Assembly (NCBI GenBank): GCA_019155205.2
Contig: JAHNZQ020000308.1
Location: 459,150-484,257 of the forward strand
Reading direction: 5' to 3'
DNA length: 25,108 bases
From: Gracilaria vermiculophylla
Lineage: Eukaryota > Rhodophyta > Florideophyceae > Gracilariales > Gracilariaceae
The position numbers and the translations under genes were made by a program. Under the pieces are notes generated by a model. That model worked only from the letters and a program-made list of their open reading frames with translations, did not search any database and was not told the origin of the DNA. Below, piece by piece: positions 16,311 through 25,108 of this stretch (positions within the stretch are counted from its first letter, which is position 1; every line of letters begins with the position of its first letter).

Positions 16311-17498
16311 GTCTTTAGGAATGGTAGATGTGTGCCGGAAGGGGCGAGGGGATGATAGCGGGGTGTTGGTGGTTTAAAAGAGTGTGTGGGAGATGTGAAA
16401 CGGACAAAGACGGTGAAAAGATTGGGGCGTTGAGGTTTGAAACGTTTGGAAAGATGAGAAACAAGAGAACTGTTTGGGTGGTAAGCTGCAGGGTACGACG
16501 GCGCTTGAAACAGATGCGAGTCAATTGCTAAAACGGCTAGGCGACGGGTGTGAGGCGAGTTTAAGAGGTGAGAAGGCAACGCTCATGACACGATGGTCGG
16601 TAATACAGAGGCGATAGGGGGGAAGTGGGTGACAGGGAGCGCGGACATGAGGCAATGCGGGGCGACGAAGCGGACATATAAGATGTGCGTTTTAAACGAG
16701 GAGATGATTGCGGAAAGCGATGCATGTGGTGGCGCTGTAGGCGCGGCAGGGGCGAGGCTGTGCACTGCGAAGTGCGAATCATCAAGCAGTTGTACAGTGT
16801 ATGATCGGTGTGTATGCGCGGATGATTTTGGCGCGCGCTTTTCAAATTTGACTTTGGGAGCCAATGGCGCTGCGCGGCGCGAGGCCACGCGTGGGTGGCG
16901 CGCGCTGCTGTGTTGTGCGCGGTGCGCGGGGGTGGACCACCGGCGGCTCATCGATAGGCCGCAGGCGACGGCGCGGGCGGCGTTCGCCGCGCGCAACGTG
17001 CCGGGGTTGCAGGGCTATGCGTTACCTTACCTTCGCCGCGGGGACACTGACTGCGATCCTCTGCGACTACGCCCGCGAGGAGTTGCGTTGCGATGCGGTC
17101 GGCGGGGCGGGACCGACCAGCAGGTGGTACGCCTTGCTCGCAGTACCCAGAACAGGTAACCGTTGAGGCGCGCAGCGTCTGCGCCAAAGCTTTGCTTGTG
17201 TTTGAACGCGGTGCTGCCGGGTAAGTCGCGTCGCGGCTGTCGGTCTTCTGCTGCTGCAGCTGCGCTCCTCCGCTTCCCGCCCTTTCCACGTCGTCCACCT
17301 TGCCACGCTGTGTATGGCAAGGTGGCGCTCACATGCGCCCAGATCATCAATTCAGATGGCGGTCTGACAGTGTTGCTGCGCACCACTGCGCACTGGCCCG
17401 GGTTGGTTCCCATCAAGCCACCGCGCTTAAGCTGCTCGCCCTCGCCCCGCTTCTCTTCTTCTCAAACGCCATCCCACCCGCTGCCCCTCTCCGTCACA
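16311..17498. other. Intergenic, divergent promoters with GC-rich core
   Basis: About 1.2 kb between two divergent genes. The core (about 16840-17130) is markedly GC-rich with CpG-dense runs, and open frames in it on both strands contradict each other, so I call none. ACAG|GTAACC near 17155 could be a 5' UTR donor. The pyrimidine-rich 17400-17498 precedes the Spondin_N ATG. An 11-bp inverted repeat is listed separately. Confidence 0.5.
17295..17325. promoter_or_regulatory. 11-bp perfect inverted repeat upstream of the Spondin_N gene
   Basis: CCACCTTGCCA (17295-17305) and TGGCAAGGTGG (17315-17325) form a perfect dyad with a 9-base spacer, about 175 bp before the ATG. It could be a dimeric-factor site or an RNA hairpin in the leader; neither is shown. 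Confidence 0.4.
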
Positions 17499-18293
17499 AT
17501 GCGTTTGCCCCCATGCCTTCTTCCTGTTCTTCTACTCCTGCTCCCCGCCGTGGCAAGCGCCGCCTGCTCAGGTGAACAATCCTATGTACTGTCGCTCCGA
17601 ATGTCCTTCACTCAAAACATCAATCCGTTGATCCCGCCCCGCGACAAGGCCCGTATTCCGGTCGTCGTTGCCGTCTCACACAAGCCCAACTACCATTTGT
17701 TTGAACCCGCTAAGAAGCTCAGTGATGCCGCTGCTGAGGTGGCTTCTGCGGGAAAGGCTGATGAAATAAAGCACCAGTTTGATATCCTGCGAGAAACTGG
17801 TGACGTACACTCTTTTCGCATCCTTCATGATGTTCCTATCGACGATATCTCTCAGCTACAGCTCGACGTCAAGGACTCTGCATCTAGAATATCCCTAATG
17901 GCCCAGCTCAGTCCCTCTCCATCCTGGTTTGTCGGCGTGGATTCTTTTGACCTTTGTGAACAATCAAGGTTTATCGTCGAACGCCAGAACATTCGCGTCA
18001 GGAACTACAACTCAGGACTCGACAGCAGCCAGCAGTTTGCCATGTCAGATCCTTTCAATGAGGGTGACACACTCCCTGTTGAGTTACTGTCGGCTGTGGA
18101 AACTGATACTCAGTTGGCTACGCTGTCCGTCAAGCAAGGTACCCTCGGCATTAGTTTTTGGAAGATAATCTTGGGAGCTGTTGCTGCTGCTGTTGTAGTT
18201 GCTGCCATTGTCTGTGTCGTTATTCCCTTATGGCGGCGAAGGAACAAAGCTACTCAAATTCCTCTCACCACTCAAGAAGGAACCGAGTGGTAA
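17499..18293 (+). CDS. Spondin_N-domain single-pass surface protein
   Basis: 264 aa, ATG at 17499 chosen because a textbook signal peptide starts there (LLPVLLLLLPAVASA, cleavage near 21-22); the frame is open upstream but not protein-like. Residues about 27-190 match the Spondin_N domain of F-spondin-type matrix proteins and their microbial relatives: FTQNINPLIPPRD near the start and the signature SLMAQLSPSPSWFVGVDSFD (132-151) followed by LC, then NYNSGLDSS (169-177), equivalent to the DAGTDSG segment. One membrane span (about 223-244) is followed by a basic stop-transfer RRR and a short cytoplasmic tail. Predicted: type I membrane protein with its adhesion-type domain outside. Ligand unknown. 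Convergent with the kelch-Hint gene. Confidence 0.85.
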   Translation: MRLPPCLLPVLLLLLPAVASAACSGEQSYVLSLRMSFTQNINPLIPPRDKARIPVVVAVSHKPNYHLFEPAKKLSDAAAEVASAGKADEIKHQFDILRETGDVHSFRILHDVPIDDISQLQLDVKDSASRISLMAQLSPSPSWFVGVDSFDLCEQSRFIVERQNIRVRNYNSGLDSSQQFAMSDPFNEGDTLPVELLSAVETDTQLATLSVKQGTLGISFWKIILGAVAAAVVVAAIVCVVIPLWRRRNKATQIPLTTQEGTEW

Positions 18294-18624
18294 ACGAACC
18301 CATACCCTTCCTTGCGCCGTTCGTCACGGGCAATGTTTTCGTACTGCCCATCAATTCACCCAGCATTTGAGCAAAACACGACTTACATCGTACGTAGAAC
18401 AGTTTTGTAGTAAACTTTAGCAGCAAATTATTCTTTGCCGTTATGTTAGAATCAGTTATCCCTTTTGCAGGGAAGCAATTGCAAGACGGGTGTTATTCAC
18501 CGGGAAACTAGCAAAACAATAACAAACGGTGGCCCGCTGCCATGCCACTTGCGTTCTCTCATTCTACCCTTCCTGCGTGCAATGCACTTGCGGAAAATCA
18601 GATAATCTATACCGCACGCAGTAT
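18294..18624. other. Intergenic between convergent Spondin_N and kelch-Hint genes
   Basis: 331 bp of 3' flanks; AT-leaning, with TGTAGTAAAC (18404-18413) as a possible plus-strand processing signal. No gene is seen. Confidence 0.5.
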
Positions 18625-20556
18625 TCAACTTCTCCAATAAGCCACATCTAAAGTTCGAAGCACCGCTCTGTTGACAATTTCCATTCTCTCCGCTGATTTC
18701 AAAATACTGTAAACCATCCTCATCGGCACAAGCAGCAATTTAGCAATAGTTGGCTTAATTGCAGATGTGAACGTGCTGGTAAGCACACCATTCACAACGA
18801 TGTCTCCATGTACGGTGTGCGGGTTATGTAGACCTGTGGCCCAAATCGTGGACACTTCGGATACGGCTGCAATCTTGGCGTCATGTGATATGGAAACCAT
18901 ATCACCAACCCGTACTCGCGACGCCTTCATCAACTTTCCGTTGGCGTACACTAAGTGTCCCGGTGACAAAGTCAAAGAAATGCCTTCCATTGATGTTCTG
19001 ATAACAACAAACTCGGATTGCTTGTGGGCATGATTGTGTGAAAAGAAGTATATCTCACTGTACTCATTGGGATGAGCAACCTTCACGCGATCGCCGATGC
19101 GTAATGAACTCATCACCTTCATGGACCCGTCTTCTAGCTCTACGGTGGCATCAGAGGGGAAACAGGCAGGAGTACTATTGGTGCTTTCCGCGGAGCTCTC
19201 AGCGGGAGCAGGTTCTTCTGCTGAAGGTGATGATGCTGCGCGAAAGGAGAGAATACGGGGTTAGATGCGGATTTGAAGCAATTTGTGCGAGGAAATACTT
19301 ACGATTTGATGGTGTGCTGCTGGCATCGAGGTCGTCCGCCCCAACAGCTCCACTAGAAGTATCATTGGGAGCAGAAGGCTCGCTCTCGCTCTGCTCTGCT
19401 GGAGTGGAAACAGGCGAGGGATCTTGAGTGGCGGGGGCATTGGTTGTAGTGCTAGGCGCAGCAGTGGCCGTAACAGTGGGTGCGGAGCTGCTGCCACAGA
19501 CCGGCACCTTGTCACCGTTATATAGAGCGTACGTGTCAGTGGCGGGATTCCCTGCGCCCAAAACACGCTCGCCACCAGCGATCCAGATAGCTCCGTTGCA
19601 TGCAACGATTCCCGTTCCGTGGCGAGGTTCTGGAAGAGAGGGACCTGGCTGGAAAGAAGAGCCTTTGAGCACATCAACCTCAGTCCACGCTCGGTTGTCG
19701 CCCTCGCCGCCCATAACATATATTGTCCCATCTAGCACAGCAGAGGCGGTGCCTCCACGCGGACGGGAAAGCTCTGTTAAAGTGCTCCACTTGCCAGAAC
19801 CGAAGTCATACACGTCAACCTCTGCAACGGTGTCGTCAAAAAATTCTGGAAAGTCAGACGTTGAGCGACGACCACCGGTGACGTAAACCTTATTGTCCTT
19901 CACCACAGCATTACAATGATCACGGGCTTCGTCGTTTAAATGAACAACCGGTTAGAAGAAATGCGCGAGATTTTTTTAAGAGATAGGCGAAGCGACGCGG
20001 CTTTCAACTTACGGTTGGGCATATCGGGGAGCCTTTCCCATTTGCCGGTGGCAGGGTCATATGAATCGAACCAGGGGACAACCTTGGCACCCTCACGATG
20101 ACCGCCAACGTTACCGGTAACGAGATATACCTTTCCATCATGGAAGAATGCACCCCCAGAACCTCTCGGACGGTCAATGACATCATCCTTAAACCACTGG
20201 TCCGAATCCGGACAATATCGCCAAATGTTGTCAACAGTAGATTCTGTGGGAAAGCCCCCGGTCCAGGCGCCCGCTACCCATACGCAGTTATCAGGACCTT
20301 GAAAGGCTTGGAAGTGATGCATCTCCAAAGAATTAGACTGCGCAGGTTGCCATTGACGCGTTTGCGTATCAAGGATATGAACACGATTGGCGCCGCGTCC
20401 ACCCAGAAGACATATTTTATTGCCGGCGCACAAAGAGAGAGAGGTTTCACCGCGACCCGGGTAACTACCAGATACGGGGACTTTTTTCCAAGATAACGCG
20501 GCTGAAGAAGATGTGGCGAGGTAAAATAGCACAACCAATTGGTATGCAGAGCGCAT
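18625..20556 (-). CDS. Secreted kelch propeller fused to hedgehog-type Hint (Hog) domain
   Basis: Three exons on the minus strand: 20556-20013, 19926-19303 and 19235-18625, with GTAAGT donors and AG acceptors, both introns phase 1; the spliced length is 1779 nt, giving 592 aa. Residues 1-20 are a signal peptide. About 25-320 hold six kelch repeats (e.g. NKICLLGGRG, GKVYLVTGNVGG, NKVYVTGGRR, GTIYVMGGEG, GAIWIAGGE), a six-bladed propeller. Residues 327-413 are a Ser/Thr/Pro/Ala linker. Residues 414-592 are a Hint module beginning CFPSDATVELEDGS (Cys414 as nucleophile), then LRIGDRV, LSPGHLVYA with His483 in place of the TxxH His, and LHNPHTVHGDIVVNGVLTST. Known family: Hint modules cleave the bond before Cys1 via a thioester; in Hedgehog a sterol then attacks. 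Here the residue before Cys is Ala. Self-cleavage and any lipid transfer are inference. Confidence 0.88.
19236..19302 (-). other. Intron 2 of kelch-Hint gene
   Basis: 67-nt GT-AG intron: donor GTAAGTA at 19302, acceptor TTTCGCGCAG ending at 19236, phase 1. It separates the Ser/Thr-rich linker from the Hint-encoding exon. Confidence 0.8.
19927..20012 (-). other. Intron 1 of kelch-Hint gene
   Basis: 86-nt GT-AG intron: donor GTAAGTTG at 20012, acceptor GACGAAG ending at 19927, phase 1. Splicing restores a kelch strand reading MPNPRDHCNAVVKDNKVYVT. A CTAAC-like branch sequence (TTCTAACC) lies inside. Confidence 0.8.
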
Positions 20557-21274
20557 GGCGAGGCAAACGTTTACTGCTCGACGATTGTTTGAAACGATTG
20601 CCTTCTCGACAGTAACTGTGTTAGAGGCACAAAACTGATGCTTCGACCAGTATGAAACGGAGTGATGAAGTTGCTGAACTAATGAGGTAGGAAGGTTACG
20701 CGGAGGTCCAGCCTCCTGTCTGAAGATAAATAACCTTGGTATAAAATGGGTGCGATGTGGCCGTTATTTTAGAAATGCGCCTACGTGGATCCTCGATTCA
20801 AATTTACGGTTGGTCAAAATGGGAATCGGTGAATGGACCTAACGATTCCCCGTGGATGAGGGCACGTTTTAGCTCCCACCGTATTTATGGAATACTGTAA
20901 AGTGTTGCGCTCTTACATAATGTGTGCACGTGCCATGTGATTAGTGCTTCGAGATGAACACGAATATACGTGGCCAACTGGCCAAATTCATTCGAGCACA
21001 GAGAAGGCAAACTAAAGTTGGCCGCTGTAACGTAGATGTACACTTTGTACATACATATATCTACAATTGCGAAATGTTCCGATCGTGCAACGTTGACAGC
21101 TTTTGGCCTGCCACAGATCCCTGCTCTTACTCTTGGAAAGAGTGGCATCTATTTTATACGACCGCGAAGTATTGTGGCAGAGCTACGTCGATGGATGAAT
21201 TCGCAGTTATCTTGAGCGTTCCCTGACCCCGGCTGGGCGAAGAGCGACCGCTGGGCGCGCAAATATCTTTCAGA
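20557..21274. other. Divergent intergenic region, kelch-Hint and GCFC genes
   Basis: 718 bp containing the promoters of both genes. Unremarkable base composition; no gene, repeat or clear motif that I can support. Confidence 0.5.
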
Positions 21275-23182
21275 ATGTCGGGGACTGAGCCCTCGAAGAC
21301 TGCACTCTTTTCGAAACGCAGCCACAGAGTCCAAAAGCGGCGTCGTGTGTTTTCCAGCGTCGATATTCCCGACATGCGTATTTCACCCGATGAAACTTCA
21401 GAAACCCCTGTCTCTACCACTGTCCTTTCTTGCGGTGCATCAAAAAACTCTTCTGGTCCATCCCCATCCACAAATGATTCGCAACCACTTCTTCGACAAG
21501 ATCCCGCTCGAGCACGTGCTTACTCGCTTCGCAAACAACCGCGAGTGCGAACGAAGCTCAAGCAGGCCCCGGCTGTGCCTGGTTACGACCCGGAATCGCA
21601 AAATGCCATTGAGCCTCAAACTTCATATACGCACGATCAACTTAAACAGCTCAAGCAAAAACTCCGCATTGGTCCCCATTCGAGTCTGCCGCAACCTGCC
21701 AAAACTCACAATGTACATGCTTCTACTTCCGCCAAGACGTCTTCAAATCAACCCCGTATCTGTCAACCTGTCTCCTCCAACGACGACAGAAATAAACAAA
21801 ACGCTTTGCAAGCTCAACTCCTTCGTTCTCCTCTATCCCAGCTCCCGAAACTGACAACGGTGAAGCCGAAATTCAGCGGCACTGCAGCTGCCCCATTCTC
21901 TGCCGAATGGAATGCGCAAGTGTACGATGACGACGATATCCAAATGGAACCCGTCTCAATTTTTTCCCGCGCGGAGGCCCATGGAAGCGACAGTGGCAGT
22001 GCTGATGGCGAATGGGAGGCCCAACTCATGCGGCGTGCTGTACAGAAAACCGCCCAGCAAGATCAGTACATGTTCAGACGCGAGTTGGGCATAATTCAAG
22101 ATGCTGAGATCAAAGGCATTCAATCTGGAGCGTTCAGGAGGCTGAACACTGATATCGCAAACCGTATAGAAGAACTCGCAGGGCAGCAGGCCTACATAGA
22201 ACAGAAAATCGAGCGATTGGAACAAGTAGTTGTACAGGACACCAAAATGGACGGAAACGCGAATGTCTCCGTTGAAAACTTGCGAAACAAGGTTGGGCTA
22301 TATGAAATTTTGGCACAGCGGATTTCCGACGTGTCCAAAACTATCGCGGCTTCTGTCGAGGTTTTTGAGAAATGGGAGGATTGTGTAGACAGGGAAATGG
22401 CAGAGAGGTTTACCCAAGTTATAGTGAGGCTTGAAGGTGGTATTGACCAATTTGGTCGTGAGAGAAAAGCTCAAGTTCGAAATATTGAAGAGGCGCGCGA
22501 CAGCTGTGGGAACTGGGGTGGTCGCCTCGCTGAGAATGTACAACCTGAGGTGATCCAACTTCGGGATAAGCTTGACTTCAATCAGATCCTAGAATCGATA
22601 ATGGATTGGTTTGAACGCTTTCCGGAAGAGTACATATCTGCTTTTGCTGATGTTTCATCGGGTAAGTTGTTGGGAAGATTAGCGTTGTTGGAAAATGACA
22701 TTAGCTATATCCAAAAGCTTGAGCAAAGACCAGAAATGATGAAAGCAGCATTCGTCTCGTTTGGGGCAGACCGTTTTGCAAGCTGGATAAAAGCGAGCTG
22801 GGAACCTAGGGTATCTGAAAGTTGTGGTCTTATTGGTGATTTAATGCGGCTCCTGAACACTGGCCCAAATGACTTGAAGCATATTGTTCATAAAGCACTA
22901 CACAGCCGGCTCGAGTTGGAAATCGAAGCTCTTGAGGCATTGAGAGATGTAGGAATTAGAGAAGTTGTGCGGGGTGTATTGCTTATTTCAAAGAAAGGGC
23001 AGTTTGACTCTGGTTTACTTCAGAGTGTTTTGGCCTGCGAACGAATCTGTGGGCTTGAGGGCTTTGAAGAAACACTCGAATGGATGGAAAATTGTCCATT
23101 TGTACGCGATGATGCCGGAGAAATTCGTCAGCGGCGAAAAAAAAGTTGCGATGATTTGAAAGCGTCAAGTAGTTCAAAGTAA
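21275..23182 (+). CDS. GCFC/PAXBP1-like protein (NTR spliceosome-disassembly factor)
   Basis: 635 aa, single exon, ATG at 21275. The N-terminal 210 residues are basic and disordered (KRSHRVQKRRRV at 14-25), with the YTHDQLKQLKQKLR segment (118-131) seen in this family. EWEAQLMRRAVQK (246-258) matches the conserved WE-x-QIRKGV motif of GCFC2/PAXBP1/ILP1. A coiled coil follows (about 290-322, IANRIEELAGQQAYIEQKIE). The GCFC core, about 430-560, includes FNQILESIMDWFERFPEEYI (435-454), AFADVSSGKLLGRLALLE (456-473) and WIKASWEPRVSESC (504-517). Known role of the family: with Prp43-type helicase and TFIP11/Ntr1, release of the intron lariat and disassembly of the spliceosome (yeast counterpart Ntr2). 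Shorter than animal PAXBP1. Assigned by motif order, not by an alignment score. Confidence 0.75.
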   Translation: MSGTEPSKTALFSKRSHRVQKRRRVFSSVDIPDMRISPDETSETPVSTTVLSCGASKNSSGPSPSTNDSQPLLRQDPARARAYSLRKQPRVRTKLKQAPAVPGYDPESQNAIEPQTSYTHDQLKQLKQKLRIGPHSSLPQPAKTHNVHASTSAKTSSNQPRICQPVSSNDDRNKQNALQAQLLRSPLSQLPKLTTVKPKFSGTAAAPFSAEWNAQVYDDDDIQMEPVSIFSRAEAHGSDSGSADGEWEAQLMRRAVQKTAQQDQYMFRRELGIIQDAEIKGIQSGAFRRLNTDIANRIEELAGQQAYIEQKIERLEQVVVQDTKMDGNANVSVENLRNKVGLYEILAQRISDVSKTIAASVEVFEKWEDCVDREMAERFTQVIVRLEGGIDQFGRERKAQVRNIEEARDSCGNWGGRLAENVQPEVIQLRDKLDFNQILESIMDWFERFPEEYISAFADVSSGKLLGRLALLENDISYIQKLEQRPEMMKAAFVSFGADRFASWIKASWEPRVSESCGLIGDLMRLLNTGPNDLKHIVHKALHSRLELEIEALEALRDVGIREVVRGVLLISKKGQFDSGLLQSVLACERICGLEGFEETLEWMENCPFVRDDAGEIRQRRKKSCDDLKASSSSK

Positions 23183-23889
23183 ACATACGTATGGGAAACT
23201 GTCGAAGTTTTCAAGCACTGCAGTTTCCGAAATGCGAGGTTCATGATTGTAGCTTTTACCATTAATGTGTACATAAAGATGTCTTGACATGCCACAGAAT
23301 GATATGTCGATGTGCCAGACGTCGCGGTGGTTGTACCAGAGCTAGATCTAGTTTTCCTGTTATGAGAAGCATGACATGTCATCTGAGATTCTTGCCGTCT
23401 ACTCTTGTTGTGCATGGAAGAGTGAGTATATGTCATGGACATTTCGCCATTGATGGGCCATGATTTGAGCGTATTGTGAACTGGTGGTGGTGCAATACCT
23501 GATGTGCAGCTCAACCTTTGTCGCGTGGGATTGCGAGCAACAAACTAGCTTGCAATAAACATGCTTGTAGCTCGATAAGTTAATGATGAGGGATAGAAGA
23601 TTACAGTTTGGCTTACCCTTACATGCTACAACAATCTATCCCTGGAATCTTACATGATTTTGTAAACTACTGTACCTGACAATGTCAGCTGACTTTCGGT
23701 TTTGAGTAGCTTTCTGTAAGAAGTGCTCTTCTATCCTCAGCAGCTAACAACCGCAAACAGCAGTTGAACCCTCCCAGTCGGAGATTTGCCGCGATGAGAT
23801 AAACTCGGAAGTTCGCTCGCCGAAAGCAGTCTTATCTCCTTCAGCAAAAGACATTTCGTTTTACCATAGCTCACAAGAAGAGAATCAGA
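23183..23889. other. Intergenic between tandem GCFC and pyrophosphatase genes
   Basis: 707 bp with the 3' flank of the GCFC gene and the promoter and leader of the pyrophosphatase gene. A minus-strand open frame here is not protein-like. Nothing else is supported. Confidence 0.5.
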
Positions 23890-24783
23890 ATGCGTCTGTA
23901 CGCCTTCACCTCGCCGGGAACCATCACACGAAGGCCCCTATTGCGTAACAGCTTGTGTGCCAGGGCCCAGTCATGTCGCTTCTTGGTAACCGTTTCCCGA
24001 TCTTCGAGTTCCCGTGCATTCATTCGCATGCACCACGACGCGGTCACGGATGTTCCCCCGATTCAGACTGAACCAATTGGTGACTCAAACACGAAGAGCT
24101 TTCGACTGTTCTATCGTTCTGCCAAAGACATTCGGCTTTCGCCCTGGCATGACATCCCACTTTATCCAGACCCATCTGATACATCTGTTGTTCATTTTGT
24201 TAACGAAATTCCGCGTGGAACACAGGCAAAGATGGAAATTGCGACCGACGAGGCTGGTACTCCCATAAAGCAAGACATCAAGAAAGGGGAGCTACGTTTC
24301 TACAAATATGGACCGTCTGTCGTCAACTATGGTGCAATCCCACAAACATGGGAAGATCCGTCCTCAATTCACCCTGAATTGAATTTCTGTGGAGACGGTG
24401 ATCCAGTTGATGTCTGTGAAATTGGCGATGCCGTGATGCCATTCGGTTCCGTCTACAAGGTAAAGCTTCTTGGATGTCTTGCACTTTTGGATGAGGGAGA
24501 AGTTGATTGGAAAGTAATTGGAATTAACACGGAAGACCCGAAAGCCAGCGAAGTAAACGACATTGACGATGTTGAACGTGTCTTTCCAGGGAAAGTGCAT
24601 GAGGTTCGAGAGTGGTTTAGACTATACAAAACGGCTGAAGGAAAGGGGGAGAACGAATATGGGTATGGTGGAGAAGCAAAGAACTTAGCATTCGCTCTAG
24701 ACGTAGTTGCTGAGACGCACAATAGTTGGGCAGATTTGAAGAGTGGCAAGATTGAGAACGAAGATGAGCTCTCCTTAAAGTAG
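23890..24783 (+). CDS. PPA: Family I inorganic pyrophosphatase, organelle-targeted
   Basis: 297 aa, single exon, ATG at 23890. Residues 1 to about 55 are Arg/Ser-rich with no acidic residue until Asp50, as in a plastid or mitochondrial presequence. The catalytic core is the eukaryotic type I soluble PPase: FHVVHEIPRG-like VVHFVNEIPRG (100-110), KMEIATDE (114-121), YKYGPSVVNYGAIPQTWEDP (138-157), the metal-binding signature DGDPVDVCEIG (169-179) and EVDWKVIGINTEDP (204-217). The acidic residues that bind Mg2+ are all present. It hydrolyses pyrophosphate to two phosphates, pulling biosynthetic reactions forward; in algae one isoform serves the plastid. Which organelle is targeted is inference. 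The C-terminus ends in an acidic tail. Confidence 0.93.
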   Translation: MRLYAFTSPGTITRRPLLRNSLCARAQSCRFLVTVSRSSSSRAFIRMHHDAVTDVPPIQTEPIGDSNTKSFRLFYRSAKDIRLSPWHDIPLYPDPSDTSVVHFVNEIPRGTQAKMEIATDEAGTPIKQDIKKGELRFYKYGPSVVNYGAIPQTWEDPSSIHPELNFCGDGDPVDVCEIGDAVMPFGSVYKVKLLGCLALLDEGEVDWKVIGINTEDPKASEVNDIDDVERVFPGKVHEVREWFRLYKTAEGKGENEYGYGGEAKNLAFALDVVAETHNSWADLKSGKIENEDELSLK

Positions 24784-25108
24784 ACCAACAGCGGTTTTGG
24801 CACTTCTGTTTTGACGTTCACCTCCCTGCGATATGTGACATTTGCATAACATGCCAACTTCTCATGGATTATTCATGGCGGATTCCTTGGCGAACAATCC
24901 AGTAATTCTCCATACCCGGCAGCGTGAAACAAGCGGTGGTGCAACTGTGCGATGTGTTTTTCGTTACCATAAGGTCTAATATTTTGGGGAGGATATTGTT
25001 GAAAGGTGAGCTTCGGCGCCTTTTCGAATGATTGTGAGGTAAGTGGCAAAACTAAATCTGAACGACGCCGATGATGTGTTCTGTATTAGCTCTATCGGAA
25101 TATCACGA
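24784..25108. other. 3' flank of the pyrophosphatase gene
   Basis: 325 bp to the window edge. No open frame, repeat or RNA gene that I can support. Confidence 0.5.

Noticed and set aside
16593..17166. Plus-strand open frames in the GC-rich core between divergent genes
   Set aside because: Arg/Gly/Ala-rich translation in several registers, typical of CpG-dense DNA, not of a gene.
20053..20075. tRNA B-box-like GGTTCGATTC on the minus strand
   Set aside because: It lies inside a kelch repeat codon run (VPWFDSYDP) and no A box or cloverleaf surrounds it.
21345..21854. 169-codon second frame within the GCFC gene
   Set aside because: Shadow of the disordered N-terminus; the main frame is continuous and carries the family motifs.

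Overview
This is a nuclear segment of a compact, intron-poor eukaryote, most plausibly a photosynthetic alga and probably a red alga. The evidence is as follows. There are about ten protein genes in 20 kb, most of them single-exon. The few introns I can place are 67-100 nt GT-AG introns. One hydrolase is of the plastid chlorophyll-dephytylase type. LTR-retrotransposon debris lies next to dense genes. All three stop codons are used as terminators, so the code is standard. The red-algal assignment is inference; no rRNA, tRNA or plastid marker in the window settles it.

Left end (1-3690): a decayed LTR retrotransposon on the minus strand (LTR, leader with a possible primer-binding site, gag, aspartic protease) that leaves the window at base 1. 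A second, more AT-rich LTR plus leader of a related element sits head-to-head with it on the plus strand. The next 1.2 kb (3691-4915) is AT-rich and unresolved; it holds minus-strand coding-like scraps, one of them resembling the YxDD region of a reverse transcriptase.

Gene-dense part (4916-25108), in order: plastid-type alpha/beta hydrolase (+); ESCRT-I TSG101/VPS23 (-, one intron); glyoxalase-fold VOC protein (-); endonuclease/exonuclease/phosphatase-family protein with a presequence (+); mitochondrial ATP synthase subunit f (-); multi-pass membrane protein fused to a class 3 lipase (+); unrecognised disordered basic protein (-); Spondin_N-type single-pass surface protein (+); secreted kelch propeller fused to a hedgehog-type Hint/Hog autoprocessing domain (-, three exons); GCFC/PAXBP1-like spliceosome-disassembly factor (+); organelle-targeted inorganic pyrophosphatase (+).

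Most of these genes are unlinked housekeeping genes. The most interesting pair is the convergent Spondin_N membrane protein and kelch-Hint protein: both should be exported, and the second carries a predicted self-cleaving module. Non-coding structures that stand out are a perfect 27-bp palindrome with a second imperfect palindrome directly attached (12081-12182), and a four-copy 13-bp array with GACGTC cores just upstream of the TSG101 start.
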